Positions 25,294-33,275 of a DNA stretch of 64,000 nucleotides are shown piece by piece. The notes below the pieces were generated by a model. The model saw only the letters and a list, made by a program, of their open reading frames with translations, ran no database searches and was not told the DNA's origin. Source of the DNA: Persebacter sp965221835 (GTDB taxonomy: Bacteria; Pseudomonadota; Gammaproteobacteria; Tethybacterales; Persebacteraceae); the NCBI GenBank assembly GCA_965221835.1, contig OZ244916.1, positions 1,364,001 to 1,428,000 of the forward strand. The letters run 5' to 3'. The translations under genes and the position numbers were made by a program. The stretch's first letter is position 1. Each line of letters starts with the position of its first letter.

Positions 25294-26661
25294 CTAACGC
25301 CGCTTGCGTTTTAATTTGTCCAGCGCACCTTCGCGAATTTCATAAACATATTCCTTGCCCCGCTTGTAGCGGGATAAAACACCCAAATCCATCAGTTTCC
25401 GCAAATCGTAAAGCGCAGTCGGATAACTAACATTGTGCCGCGCCTGATGTTCGTATACCGAAAAAAAATCGCCGGGATTCTTTTCCGCATGGCGCAAAAA
25501 CGTAACTTGCCGGAGATTGAAAACTTCCGCCAACTGCCGCCGCACATTTTCGTCTTCCCGAACGCGGCAGGTTTCATTCCGAACATATTTGTCCAGCCGC
25601 TCAAACGCCTTGCGAACGACTTTCGCCTGATGCAACAAAAAATATGTCATGTCGTTGCCATCCGTTTCGGTCAGCAAAAACGCGCGCTTATACTGCCCCG
25701 GCGCGCGGCGAACGACTTCCGAAATGGACGCATGCGACATCAGCCAATATCCGTTTTTCATCATCGTCCAATAAAACAACGCGCGCGCCGTCCGCCCGTT
25801 GCCATCGGCAAACGGATGAATGAAGCCGATCATAAAATGCACAATCATCGCGCGAATTGCCGGATGCAAAAATGTTTTCGGCGTTTTGCCGTTAGCGAAA
25901 TCGCACAACTTCTTCATCCGCGCTTTCACAGTCGACGCGGGCGGCGGTTCGTGCAGAACCGCGCCGTCCGTATTGTCGGATACGACAATATCATCGCGCC
26001 GCCGCAACCGCCCCGTCTCTTCGGGCGACATCGTCCCTTCCGCCAAAATGCGGTGCAGTTCCAAAACAGCGGACGCCGTCAAGTTATCCCGCATTTCGCG
26101 CATGAATTGCATTGCGCGATAGTTGTTAATGTACATTCTTTCGGCGTCGTTGCCCGGTTTAGGATTTTTGCGCGCCAGTACTTCACGCGCGGCGGCAACG
26201 GTGGTCGCCGCCCCCTCCAAAATGCTGGAATGAATCGCCTCCTCTTTAAGCCCGTTCATCAGAAAACGCGTTTGCCGTTCTTTGTTGAACGCCTTCGGTT
26301 CTTCCGCGCCCAAAAATCCGGCGGCGCGCTGATCCACCCAATGCTGAAACTGCTCCAACGCCTCCGTCTGACAAAACCAGAACTGCCGCCCTTTTTCGTC
26401 CGCAAACGGCAAGGCATATCCTTTTCCCGTGCGCGCAAATTTAAGAAGTTGCCATCGGCGATTTGCCTCGGCGGCGCCGACGGGATACAAATGCCGCAGT
26501 TTGTCCCAGTGAATGTACTCCCCTTTTTCGGTAACCGGAGACGGCATCTCGGCAGAAACAAAAATATCACCGCCTTTTGGCGCAGGCAATTTTTCCCGTT
26601 TCCAAAAATCATCAATAGCAGAAATCGGATTAAAATCCGGCGGTGCCAGCGGTTTTTTCAT
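25294..26661 (-). CDS. Fic family protein (class II inhibitory motif)
   Basis: 455 residues. The core motif HPFADGNGR (282-290) is complete, so AMPylation or similar NMP transfer is possible. An inhibitory helix motif SSILEG (145-150) lies N-terminal to it, as in self-inhibited class II Fic proteins. The C-terminus (about 390-455) looks like a winged helix (FSVYEHQARHNVSYPTALYD, KLMDLGVLSRYKRG). The target is unknown. The upstream region carries a perfect palindrome. Its first codons are shared with the chimeric gene at 28918. Confidence 0.88.
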   Translation of the reverse strand: MKKPLAPPDFNPISAIDDFWKREKLPAPKGGDIFVSAEMPSPVTEKGEYIHWDKLRHLYPVGAAEANRRWQLLKFARTGKGYALPFADEKGRQFWFCQTEALEQFQHWVDQRAAGFLGAEEPKAFNKERQTRFLMNGLKEEAIHSSILEGAATTVAAAREVLARKNPKPGNDAERMYINNYRAMQFMREMRDNLTASAVLELHRILAEGTMSPEETGRLRRRDDIVVSDNTDGAVLHEPPPASTVKARMKKLCDFANGKTPKTFLHPAIRAMIVHFMIGFIHPFADGNGRTARALFYWTMMKNGYWLMSHASISEVVRRAPGQYKRAFLLTETDGNDMTYFLLHQAKVVRKAFERLDKYVRNETCRVREDENVRRQLAEVFNLRQVTFLRHAEKNPGDFFSVYEHQARHNVSYPTALYDLRKLMDLGVLSRYKRGKEYVYEIREGALDKLKRKRR

Positions 26662-26667
26662 CCATTC

Positions 26668-26673
26668 ATTTTA
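26668..26673 (-). promoter_or_regulatory. TAAAAT -10 hexamer of the first Fic gene
   Basis: It ends 6 nt before ATG 26661. Spacing and flanks (GAATGG before ATG) match the chimeric gene's promoter. Confidence 0.4.
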
Positions 26674-26682
26674 GCGCATTGA

Positions 26683-26704
26683 GGTAAATTTACACAAATT
26701 TACC
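26683..26704. promoter_or_regulatory. Palindromic operator-like site upstream of Fic
   Basis: A perfect 9-bp inverted repeat, GGTAAATTT and AAATTTACC, is separated by ACAC, just upstream of the Fic -10. It is a likely site for an autoregulator such as the Fic C-terminal winged helix. Confidence 0.5.
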
Positions 26705-26810
26705 TGAAATTTATACGAAAAACATTTCCCGAATTCATCGTGCAAACTTCGGATTATTTCACCGTGTCATAACCCCAATTTCGCGGAGAAATTGATATTG
26801 ACGGCGCGAA

Positions 26811-28325
26811 CTACAAAGTTTCCTGCCAGTAATAGATGCCCACGGGAATTACCTTGTCCAGCCACGACTCAAACCTCTTTCGCACCTGTTCAGGCGGCTC
26901 TTTATAGTTAATCTGAAAAACCTCGTCGCTGATGATTTTCGGCTCCGAAATTTGCGTACCCTCGTCCGTTCGTTCGCGCAGAATGAAGCAGGCGGAACAA
27001 CCGATAAGCCCCCGGTAATAAGGACCGACTCCGTGAAAAAACAGGAGTATCTCGGCGCGTTCTCGTTGCTCCGCTTTTAACGCCAGCCGTATCCATGCGC
27101 GGTAAACGCTTGTATTGGCATAATAACCGAGATGTTTGGCGGCGGCAACGACCTGGTTGCCGAAAAAATAATCGTTAGATTCGCCGTTTTTTGCATGGGA
27201 CACCCACGCTTCCGCCTCGTTGTTCTCTGCGGCGCAAACAACCTGCTCTTTAATCCCTTCAAGGCGTTCGCAAGCGGATGCATGCAGCGATGTCGCAATG
27301 CTCTTTGCTTCCTCATAATCGCGCATCAAATCCTGATTGCGTTGTTTGATTTTGCGCATTGCCGCGGCGACCAAGGAGGATTCCGGCGTGTGCGACGATC
27401 CGGCATCCGCAAACAACCGCCCGGAGTGCGACAAATCCGCCGTGTCTTGGTGCGTGATGGCGCGGGCAATACCGAGCGCGTCGACAAAAAATCGTTTTTG
27501 GATGCCCGCAAAAAAATTAATCAGCGGCGACAAATCGCCGTTGTCCGCATACTCCAAAGAATCCAGATACTTCTCCCGCAATTCGTTGCGAACAACCAGC
27601 GGGAACCATCCCTCCTTAATGAATATCAAAGACGCCAAACAGCGCGCTACTCGCCCGTTTCCGTCTTGAAACGGATGAACTTGAACAAAGCGATGGTGCA
27701 GCCACGCCGCTTCCGCCAGCGGCGGGATTTTACGGGCGCTGTGCGATAAATGCATCTCAATTAATCTGTCCATCTCGCTTGCCGTTTGTTCCGGCGGACA
27801 GTATTCGTGTGTTTCGCCGGCGACCGTAACGGGGTCATTGGGCAATTTTTTCAATTGTCCGCGCAAAAGGGGAATTTCCATCTTGTTTCCGAATTTATCC
27901 ACGCCTGCCGCGGTTTTTTGATTCTGCATCATCGCGGAATGCAGCTCTTTTACATAGCCGACCGACAATTTGCGCCCGATCCCGATGAAATCGAACAACC
28001 AATCTATGACATTTTCGTGGTCGCGCAACATAGCGGCGACAATGCCGGGATTTTGCCCGTTGTCGCGCGGAATCAACCGTTCGCTGATGCCGCGTTCAAT
28101 TAACAACCGGGTAGTGCCTCTGTCCAAATGATAGGCGCGTTCAATCAATCCAGTTTCAATCGCCCATTCGCGCTTGAGTTTTTCGTTGAATATATGCAGT
28201 TGTTTTTCGTCCAGCCCCGTTTGTTGTTCGCGCCAGATTTCGGCGAGATGCCGCAGTTCTTCGTGGACGGGCTGATTAATATCGCTTTCGTCTAGATCGG
28301 CAATCGGTTGCCATTTGTGCGCCAT
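26811..28325 (-). CDS. Fic family protein
   Basis: 504 residues with a complete HPFQDGNGR (217-225). The segment AIETGLIERAYHLDRGT (about 55-71) sits where class II inhibitory helices occur, but the Glu-Gly pair is not conserved. The C-terminal half (about 300-504) has no family I recognise. ATG 28325 follows GAGGACAAT, a usable ribosome site, with a TATAAT further upstream. It lies in the same direction as the other Fic gene, 149 bp apart. Confidence 0.87.
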   Translation of the reverse strand: MAHKWQPIADLDESDINQPVHEELRHLAEIWREQQTGLDEKQLHIFNEKLKREWAIETGLIERAYHLDRGTTRLLIERGISERLIPRDNGQNPGIVAAMLRDHENVIDWLFDFIGIGRKLSVGYVKELHSAMMQNQKTAAGVDKFGNKMEIPLLRGQLKKLPNDPVTVAGETHEYCPPEQTASEMDRLIEMHLSHSARKIPPLAEAAWLHHRFVQVHPFQDGNGRVARCLASLIFIKEGWFPLVVRNELREKYLDSLEYADNGDLSPLINFFAGIQKRFFVDALGIARAITHQDTADLSHSGRLFADAGSSHTPESSLVAAAMRKIKQRNQDLMRDYEEAKSIATSLHASACERLEGIKEQVVCAAENNEAEAWVSHAKNGESNDYFFGNQVVAAAKHLGYYANTSVYRAWIRLALKAEQRERAEILLFFHGVGPYYRGLIGCSACFILRERTDEGTQISEPKIISDEVFQINYKEPPEQVRKRFESWLDKVIPVGIYYWQETL

Positions 28326-28357
28326 AATATTGTCCTCATCGGTTGTTTGACAATCAA

Positions 28358-28363
28358 ATTATA
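28358..28363 (-). promoter_or_regulatory. TATAAT hexamer upstream of the second Fic gene
   Basis: It lies about 32 nt before ATG 28325, leaving room for a leader with a ribosome site. No good -35 is seen. Confidence 0.35.
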
Positions 28364-28365
28364 AC

Positions 28366-28780
28366 CTCCCCCACATCTTACCCCGCAAACTGCCGCGTTG
28401 TTGCGATTTTATTTCGCCGAACGAATCGTGCAATAATGAAAAATGCGGCGGCACCATTCGGGGGTGTTGATGATTCCGCCACAGAGTTGGTGGTGTATTT
28501 TTCTTTGCGCGCCGGTTTCGCCGCGGTCGGCGATTGTTGTTTCGTTTTCGTCGTGGCGAACAGGGTGCGGGCGGACGGACAAACGCATGTCGTCCCATTC
28601 CCAATGGCGGCACAAGGCAATATCCACCGGTTCGCGGACATTTCGCAAACGCGCGCATAAGTTTTTCGCGGCGCGCGGTTTAATTAAATAACCCGCCAAC
28701 GCCATCGTGCGTTTTAGCGGATAGCCGAGATGGCGACCGTTGCCGACCGGATGCAATTTGCGAAAGGCGCATTTTCCTTT
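28366..28780. repeat. Duplicated 3' part of the GT25 gene, copy 1
   Basis: About 415 bp is nearly identical to 30180-30593, including the gene end and about 40 bp beyond it. Homology stops at the CTTTGG/CTTTGT junction near 28780. Confidence 0.9.
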
Positions 28781-28918
28781 GGCGGTTGTAGGAGAACGCC
28801 ACTGTTCAAGGCGTTTTGTCGCAGAAATGTCGCCCTTTACGGACATTTCCAGATCTTTAGTCATGCTTGTCAGCGCTTGCGCAAGATCAAACCCCGGCGG
28901 TGCCAGCGGTTTTTTCAT
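28409..28918 (-). CDS. Chimeric gene: Fic-like start fused in frame to GT25 C-terminus
   Basis: 169 residues. The first codons (MKKPLAPPGF) and the preceding 15 nt match the start of the Fic gene at 26661. After TTAKGKC the protein is almost identical to the last 120 or so residues of the glycosyltransferase at 30221-31003 (CAFRKLHPVGNGRHLG to the end). The GT25 nucleotide-sugar domain is missing and no Fic motif is left, so no catalytic role is expected. It looks like the product of recombination at a short AAAGGAAAATGCGCC homology. It may simply be a remnant. Confidence 0.7.
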   Translation of the reverse strand: MKKPLAPPGFDLAQALTSMTKDLEMSVKGDISATKRLEQWRSPTTAKGKCAFRKLHPVGNGRHLGYPLKRTMALAGYLIKPRAAKNLCARLRNVREPVDIALCRHWEWDDMRLSVRPHPVRHDENETTIADRGETGAQRKIHHQLCGGIINTPEWCRRIFHYCTIRSAK

Positions 28919-28924
28919 CCATTC

Positions 28925-28930
28925 ATTATA
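28925..28930 (-). promoter_or_regulatory. TATAAT -10 hexamer of the chimeric gene
   Basis: It ends 6 nt before ATG 28918, a predicted leaderless start equivalent to that of the first Fic gene. Confidence 0.45.
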
Positions 28931-28936
28931 AGTTAT

Positions 28937-28974
28937 TTCGTATAAATTTTACATATATTTATACAAACTTATAC
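28937..28974. repeat. AT-rich direct repeat with palindromic core, copy 1
   Basis: 38 bp, identical to 29046-29083. It contains GTATAAAT and ATTTATAC as inverted arms. It lies next to the chimeric gene's -10, so it may be an operator. Confidence 0.65.
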
Positions 28975-29045
28975 AAAGCAAATAAAAATATGCGCGCATC
29001 ACAAATATATGTAAAATGAATAGTTTATGGAAAATAACAACTCGC

Positions 29046-29083
29046 TTCGTATAAATTTTACATATATTTATACAAACTTATAC
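29046..29083. repeat. AT-rich direct repeat with palindromic core, copy 2
   Basis: Identical to 28937-28974, 109 bp away and between the divergent chimeric and DUF2971 transcripts. Confidence 0.65.
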
Positions 29084-29161
29084 GAAATATATTACCGCGC
29101 CGCGTCCTTCCGATGCCGGAATTGGGACGGCATTGGTATTAAAAAATTGCTGAATTGATTC

Positions 29162-29167
29162 TATAAT
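29162..29167 (+). promoter_or_regulatory. TATAAT -10 hexamer upstream of the DUF2971 operon
   Basis: TATAAT lies 43 nt before the small ORF at 29211. The -35 region is only weakly matched. Confidence 0.4.
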
Positions 29168-29210
29168 ACAACCACGGTAGCCAGAAATAACCAAATAGGA
29201 GGATGAAGGG

Positions 29211-29276
29211 ATGCCGAAAAAGATTGACAAAACAACCCCGGACGCGGAAAGGCGGCTGTGTTGTCCTAACGCATGA
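29211..29276 (+). CDS. 21-residue leader ORF coupled to the DUF2971 gene
   Basis: An excellent ribosome site (AGGAGGATGAAGGG) precedes this ATG. The short product MPKKIDKTTPDAERRLCCPNA ends in a TGA that overlaps the ATG of the next gene (ATGA at 29273-29276). The DUF2971 gene has no ribosome site of its own, so this ORF probably feeds ribosomes to it. It may be a leader peptide, or the truncated start of a lost upstream gene. Confidence 0.45.
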   Translation: MPKKIDKTTPDAERRLCCPNA

Positions 29277-30169
29277 CAATGTTATCGAGACTGTTGTGTG
29301 TCCCCAATTGGTTGTATAAATATACTTCGCATGAACGCGCCTTGTCCGTTTTAAGTGAAGGAAAGGTTTATTTTCCAAACCGGGGAGAACTTAATGACCC
29401 TTTTGACTGCAAGTTTGTATTGGATCTTTCCACTCCCGAAAAGCGGAAAAAAATAATTGAATATAACAATGCAAAAGTTGAACAAATGAAACGCGAAAAT
29501 CGGGACACTAGCATGCTTTTGCCAAAATCCCAAAGCCGAGAATATCAGCGGCGGATAATAGAAGATGACGAACTCGCGATGCAGGTTTCGCAACAACTGG
29601 CGCTTGATTTTGATGCCGCCAATATCGGCATTTATTGTTTTTCGGAAATAAATGATTCTGTTGTGATGTGGGCGCATTATGCGGACAACCACAGAGGATG
29701 TTGCCTTATGTTTGATTTCAGAGGACATATTTACCAATCCGTAGAACACGGGAGAGATTGTTTTCCGTTTACATTCATAAATATGGTGAGGTATAAGGAT
29801 AAATATCCTATGTTGGGATTAGGCAATTCGCACCAGATGGTTCCCCATGAACCCGGGTCTGTTCATAGCGTCAAATCAAAAGATTGGCAATATGAAAAAG
29901 AATGGCGCGCGATAATGTATGATACTCGCGTGAAAACTCCTATCACCGGAATGGATTTCGGTGAATCAAAAGATCCTGTGCTGTCGGAATCACAGGGAGC
30001 GGGGTTTTATCAATTGAAAGAGGGGTTGCTTGACGGCGTGATTTTGGGGTGCAAAATGACGGATGTGAAAAAACAGCAAATCATTGATGCTGCTCGTCGC
30101 CGTAAAACAAAGATTTATCAATCGTCCCCGAAATCATATGAATACGGGATGGAGATTGAACTGTTATAG
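29273..30169 (+). CDS. DUF2971 family protein
   Basis: 298 residues. DUF2971 features are LYKYTSHERALSVLSEGKVY, LNDPFDCKF, YCFSEINDSVVMWAHYAD, GCCLMFDF and DWQYEKEWRAI. The family is widespread and often found in accessory or defence regions, but its activity is not established. A second ATG at 29279 is possible. The gene lies between two copies of a duplicated glycosyltransferase end, consistent with insertion, and by eye is AT-richer than the genes around it. Confidence 0.8.
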   Translation: MTMLSRLLCVPNWLYKYTSHERALSVLSEGKVYFPNRGELNDPFDCKFVLDLSTPEKRKKIIEYNNAKVEQMKRENRDTSMLLPKSQSREYQRRIIEDDELAMQVSQQLALDFDAANIGIYCFSEINDSVVMWAHYADNHRGCCLMFDFRGHIYQSVEHGRDCFPFTFINMVRYKDKYPMLGLGNSHQMVPHEPGSVHSVKSKDWQYEKEWRAIMYDTRVKTPITGMDFGESKDPVLSESQGAGFYQLKEGLLDGVILGCKMTDVKKQQIIDAARRRKTKIYQSSPKSYEYGMEIELL

Positions 30170-30179
30170 CACCCACCTC

Positions 30180-30593
30180 CCCCCACACTTTACCCCGCAA
30201 ACTGCAACATCGTTGCGATTTTATTTCGCCCGCCGAATCGTGCAATAATGAAAAATGCGGCGGCACCATTCGGGGGTGTTGATGATTCCGCCGCAGAGTT
30301 GGTGGTGTATTTTTCTTTGTGCGCCGGTTTCGCCGCGGTCGGCGATTGTTGTTTCGTTTTCGTCGTGGCGAACAGGGTGCGGGCGGACGGACAAACGCAT
30401 GTCGTCCCATTCCCAATGGCGGCACAAGGCGATATCCACCGGTTCGCGGACATTTCGCAAACGCGCGCACAACTGTTTCGCCGCGCGCGGTTTAATTAAA
30501 TAACCCGCCAACGCCATCGTGCGTTTTAGCGGATAGCCGAGATGGCGACCGTTGCCGACCGGATGCAATTTGCGAAAGGCGCATTTTCCTTTG
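30180..30593. repeat. GT25 3' part, copy 2 (parental copy)
   Basis: The matching segment of 28366-28780, here contiguous with the complete GT25 gene. Confidence 0.9.
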
Positions 30594-31003
30594 TCGTCTG
30601 TCAGCAAACACAAACCCCATCGCTGTTTGCATAAAACAATATCGGCGACAACGCGCGTAAAATCATCGTCCCATCGCGCATCGTCTTCAAAAATCAACGC
30701 GCATTCCGGTTGTTCGGCGGCAACGCGTTCCCACAATTGATAGTGCGAAAGATAGCACCCGATTTCGCTTTTGGAAAGCGGGCGTCCGCGAGTCAAGCGA
30801 TAAATCCGGTCGTCCACCATCATTTTTCTTTCGCGCAAAAAGGCGGCGCGCATTTTTTCGTCTCGTCCGTCCACCGCATCCGCAAACTCGTATTGCAATC
30901 CGGCGGCTTGCAGACGGGCGGAAATGTCCGCGCGTCTTTGCGTTGCGCGGGCGAGCGAAACGACATAAATCGGCGGAAAATCGGCGGGCGGTGCGGTTGT
31001 CAT
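30221..31003 (-). CDS. Glycosyltransferase family 25 (LPS biosynthesis type)
   Basis: 260 residues. GT25 enzymes add galactose or glucose to lipooligosaccharide. The N-terminal IYVVSLARATQRR, the segment LSKSEIGCYLSHYQLW and the acidic LIFEDDARWDDDF (DxD-like nucleotide-sugar site) are typical. The gene diverges from msbA, the lipid A exporter, by 47 bp, which supports a cell-envelope role. Its 3' end is duplicated at 28.4 kb. Confidence 0.88.
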   Translation of the reverse strand: MTTAPPADFPPIYVVSLARATQRRADISARLQAAGLQYEFADAVDGRDEKMRAAFLRERKMMVDDRIYRLTRGRPLSKSEIGCYLSHYQLWERVAAEQPECALIFEDDARWDDDFTRVVADIVLCKQRWGLCLLTDDKGKCAFRKLHPVGNGRHLGYPLKRTMALAGYLIKPRAAKQLCARLRNVREPVDIALCRHWEWDDMRLSVRPHPVRHDENETTIADRGETGAQRKIHHQLCGGIINTPEWCRRIFHYCTIRRAK

Positions 31004-31010
31004 AAAACCC

Positions 31011-31016
31011 GTTATA
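31011..31016 (-). promoter_or_regulatory. TATAAC hexamer 7 nt before the GT25 gene
   Basis: Minus-strand TATAAC is spaced for a leaderless transcript; no ribosome site precedes ATG 31003. Confidence 0.35.
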
Positions 31017-31035
31017 TTATCACGCGGCGGCGGTT

Positions 31036-31041
31036 TATAAT
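31036..31041 (+). promoter_or_regulatory. TATAAT hexamer 9 nt before msbA
   Basis: It predicts an untranslated leader of only a few nucleotides for msbA; no Shine-Dalgarno is present. Confidence 0.45.
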
Positions 31042-31050
31042 TCTTGTTTT

Positions 31051-32781
31051 ATGCAAACCTATTCGCGGCGCAATTTAATTAAGCGGTTTCTTTCCCGTTT
31101 GGGGAAGTATCGTTCCGCGTTGGCGGGGATGTTGGTTTGTATGACGGCGGCGGCGATTTTGGAACCTTTGCTGGCGTTGATGCTAAAACCGTTGCTGGAC
31201 GGAAGCGGCGATTTTCTCGTCTCGCGCGAAAACATTCCATATTTTGCGGCGGCAGTTTTGATTTTATTGCCGCTGGCGATGTACGGACGCGCCTATTTGG
31301 GCGGCTGGTTGGATATTACGATGCAACGCGATTTGCGGCGCGAAATGGCAGCGAAACTCGTCCGCCGTCCGCAGAGTGACAGCGAAAAAACCGGCAAAAC
31401 CACGACGCGATTTGTCGCTTTCGTTCCCGCCATGACCGGTGCGTCTTTGCCGATTCTCACCGCGCTAGTGCAGGAACCATTAAAAACGCTTTTTTATCTG
31501 GCGCAAATGTTTTATCTGGAATGGCAACTCGCGCTGATTTTATGTTTGGCAATGCCGCCGACCGCGATGTTGATTCGTTATTCGGCGCGGCGAATGAAAA
31601 AAAAGGCGGAACGCGCGCAAGAAGAAATGGCGCAAATGCAAAGCCGCCTCAACGAATCCATCGCGCTAATGCCGATGATAAAAGTGCATGGCGCGGGTGC
31701 TGCGCGCGATATTTTGGGGCGGGCGTTTTCGTCTTTGCGGGCGGCGTTGTTGCGCATGCAAATTGTCATCGCCGCCGGGCAACCGCTTTCCATGATTTTA
31801 ATATCGGTGCCTTCGGTTGTCGTTTTGTTTTATGTTTCGGATGCATTGACGGCGGACGAAATGACGGCGGGCGATGTCGCGGCGTTTTTGGGCTGTATGC
31901 TTTTGATGCCGCGTTCGGTGCGGGCGATTACGCGGTCGGCGACTTTGCTGGAAGGAATGTTAGCGGCGGCGCGCGAAGTGTTCGGTTTTTTGGATTCGCC
32001 GGAAGAAGAAAATCGCGGAACAAAAATCATAAAACGCGCGCGCGGCGAAATCGTTTTTGACAATGTTTATGTAAAATATCCCGGTGCGGCGGATTTCGCA
32101 GTTTGCGGCGTATCGGCAAAAATCGCGGCAGGCGAAACCGCCGCGCTGGTCGGGCGTTCCGGCGCAGGCAAAACGACTCTTGCAAATTTACCGCCGCGTT
32201 TTTATTCGCCGCAAAAAGGAAAAGTTTTGTTAGACGGAACAGACATTCGCGAATTAACTTTGGAATCGTTGCGAAGACAAATCGCGCTGGTAACGCAAGA
32301 TACATTGTTGTTTGACGATTCGGTTGCCGCAAATGTTTGCTGGCCCGAAACGCCGACTTCGCAAAATCGCGCGCGCATTGAAGACGCATTGCGATGCGCC
32401 GCCGCCGAAGATTTTGTCGCCGCCTTACCGCGAGGAGCGGAATCGCCGGCGGGCGAAAACGGCGGATTATTTTCGGGCGGACAGCGACAACGAATTGCAT
32501 TGGCGCGCGCATTTTATCGCGATGCGCCGATTGTCATTTTGGACGAAGCGACTTCGGCATTGGATGCCGAAACCGAAAATAAAATTCGCGCGGCAATGCA
32601 AAAACTTTTGACGGGACGCACCGCACTCGTCATCGCGCATCGTTTTGCGGCAATCGGTTTCGCCGACCGCGCTTTGGTATTGGACGGCGGGCGGCTGATT
32701 GCAAACGATTCGCCGAACAACTTGCTCCGCGATTGTCCGTTGTATGCAGAGTTGTATCGCGCACAAAACGCGCCGCACTAA
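31051..32781 (+). CDS. msbA: Lipid A export ABC transporter MsbA
   Basis: 576-residue half-transporter. The N-terminal six-helix membrane domain is followed by an ATPase domain with Walker A GRSGAGKTT, Q-loop LVTQDTLLFDDSV, signature LFSGGQRQRIALARA, Walker B IVILDEATSALD and switch His in VIAHRF. MsbA flips lipid A-core across the inner membrane. Small departures from the usual motif are NLPPRFYSP (normally NLIPRFY) and LFSGGQ. It diverges from the GT25 gene. Confidence 0.9.
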   Translation: MQTYSRRNLIKRFLSRLGKYRSALAGMLVCMTAAAILEPLLALMLKPLLDGSGDFLVSRENIPYFAAAVLILLPLAMYGRAYLGGWLDITMQRDLRREMAAKLVRRPQSDSEKTGKTTTRFVAFVPAMTGASLPILTALVQEPLKTLFYLAQMFYLEWQLALILCLAMPPTAMLIRYSARRMKKKAERAQEEMAQMQSRLNESIALMPMIKVHGAGAARDILGRAFSSLRAALLRMQIVIAAGQPLSMILISVPSVVVLFYVSDALTADEMTAGDVAAFLGCMLLMPRSVRAITRSATLLEGMLAAAREVFGFLDSPEEENRGTKIIKRARGEIVFDNVYVKYPGAADFAVCGVSAKIAAGETAALVGRSGAGKTTLANLPPRFYSPQKGKVLLDGTDIRELTLESLRRQIALVTQDTLLFDDSVAANVCWPETPTSQNRARIEDALRCAAAEDFVAALPRGAESPAGENGGLFSGGQRQRIALARAFYRDAPIVILDEATSALDAETENKIRAAMQKLLTGRTALVIAHRFAAIGFADRALVLDGGRLIANDSPNNLLRDCPLYAELYRAQNAPH

Positions 32782-32814
32782 TCGCACTAATTCGGCGCAC
32801 CGCCCGCGATGTTT

Positions 32815-32820
32815 TATAAT
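32815..32820 (+). promoter_or_regulatory. TATAAT -10 hexamer upstream of the PcaC-like gene
   Basis: It lies 74 nt before ATG 32895. A small CGCCG/CGGCG hairpin (32865-32878) sits just before the AAAGGAG ribosome site. Confidence 0.4.
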
Positions 32821-32894
32821 CGTTTTCGCCGCGAAAAAAATGCGGTTGTTAAAAATACATAAAACGCCGACAACGGCGAAAGGAGAAAAACGCG

Positions 32895-33275
32895 ATGGAC
32901 GACAATCTTTTTAATAAAGGACTCGCAAAGCGACGCGAAACACTCGGCGCGAAATATGTGGACGACAATCTCGCCGCGGCGGACGATTTTACGCGCCCGT
33001 TTCAAGAAGCGATGACCGCATGGTGTTGGGGTTTCGGTTGGGGCGATGATGCGCTGGATGCGAAAACGCGTTCGCTGATGAATTTGACAATGTTGGGCGC
33101 ACTCGGCAAAACGCACGAATGGGAATTGCATTGTCGCGGTGCAATTCGCAACGGCGCAACCGCCGCCGAAATCCGCGCCGCCGTACATATTATCGGCATT
33201 TATTGCGGCGTCCCCGCCGCCCTGGAATGCTTCCGCACCGCCCGCAAAGTTTTAGAATCGGAAAAAATGTTGTGA
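32895..33275 (+). CDS. Carboxymuconolactone decarboxylase family protein (PcaC-like)
   Basis: 126 residues, the usual PcaC length. It matches in MTAWCWGFGWGDDALDAKTR, LMNLTMLGALG and the C-terminal IIGIYCGVPAALECFRTA. PcaC decarboxylates 4-carboxymuconolactone in protocatechuate breakdown. It lacks the CxxC of AhpD. No other pca gene is nearby, so the substrate is uncertain. AAAGGAG precedes the start. The TGA overlaps a GTG start of the HsdM-HsdS gene. Confidence 0.82.
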   Translation: MDDNLFNKGLAKRRETLGAKYVDDNLAAADDFTRPFQEAMTAWCWGFGWGDDALDAKTRSLMNLTMLGALGKTHEWELHCRGAIRNGATAAEIRAAVHIIGIYCGVPAALECFRTARKVLESEKML

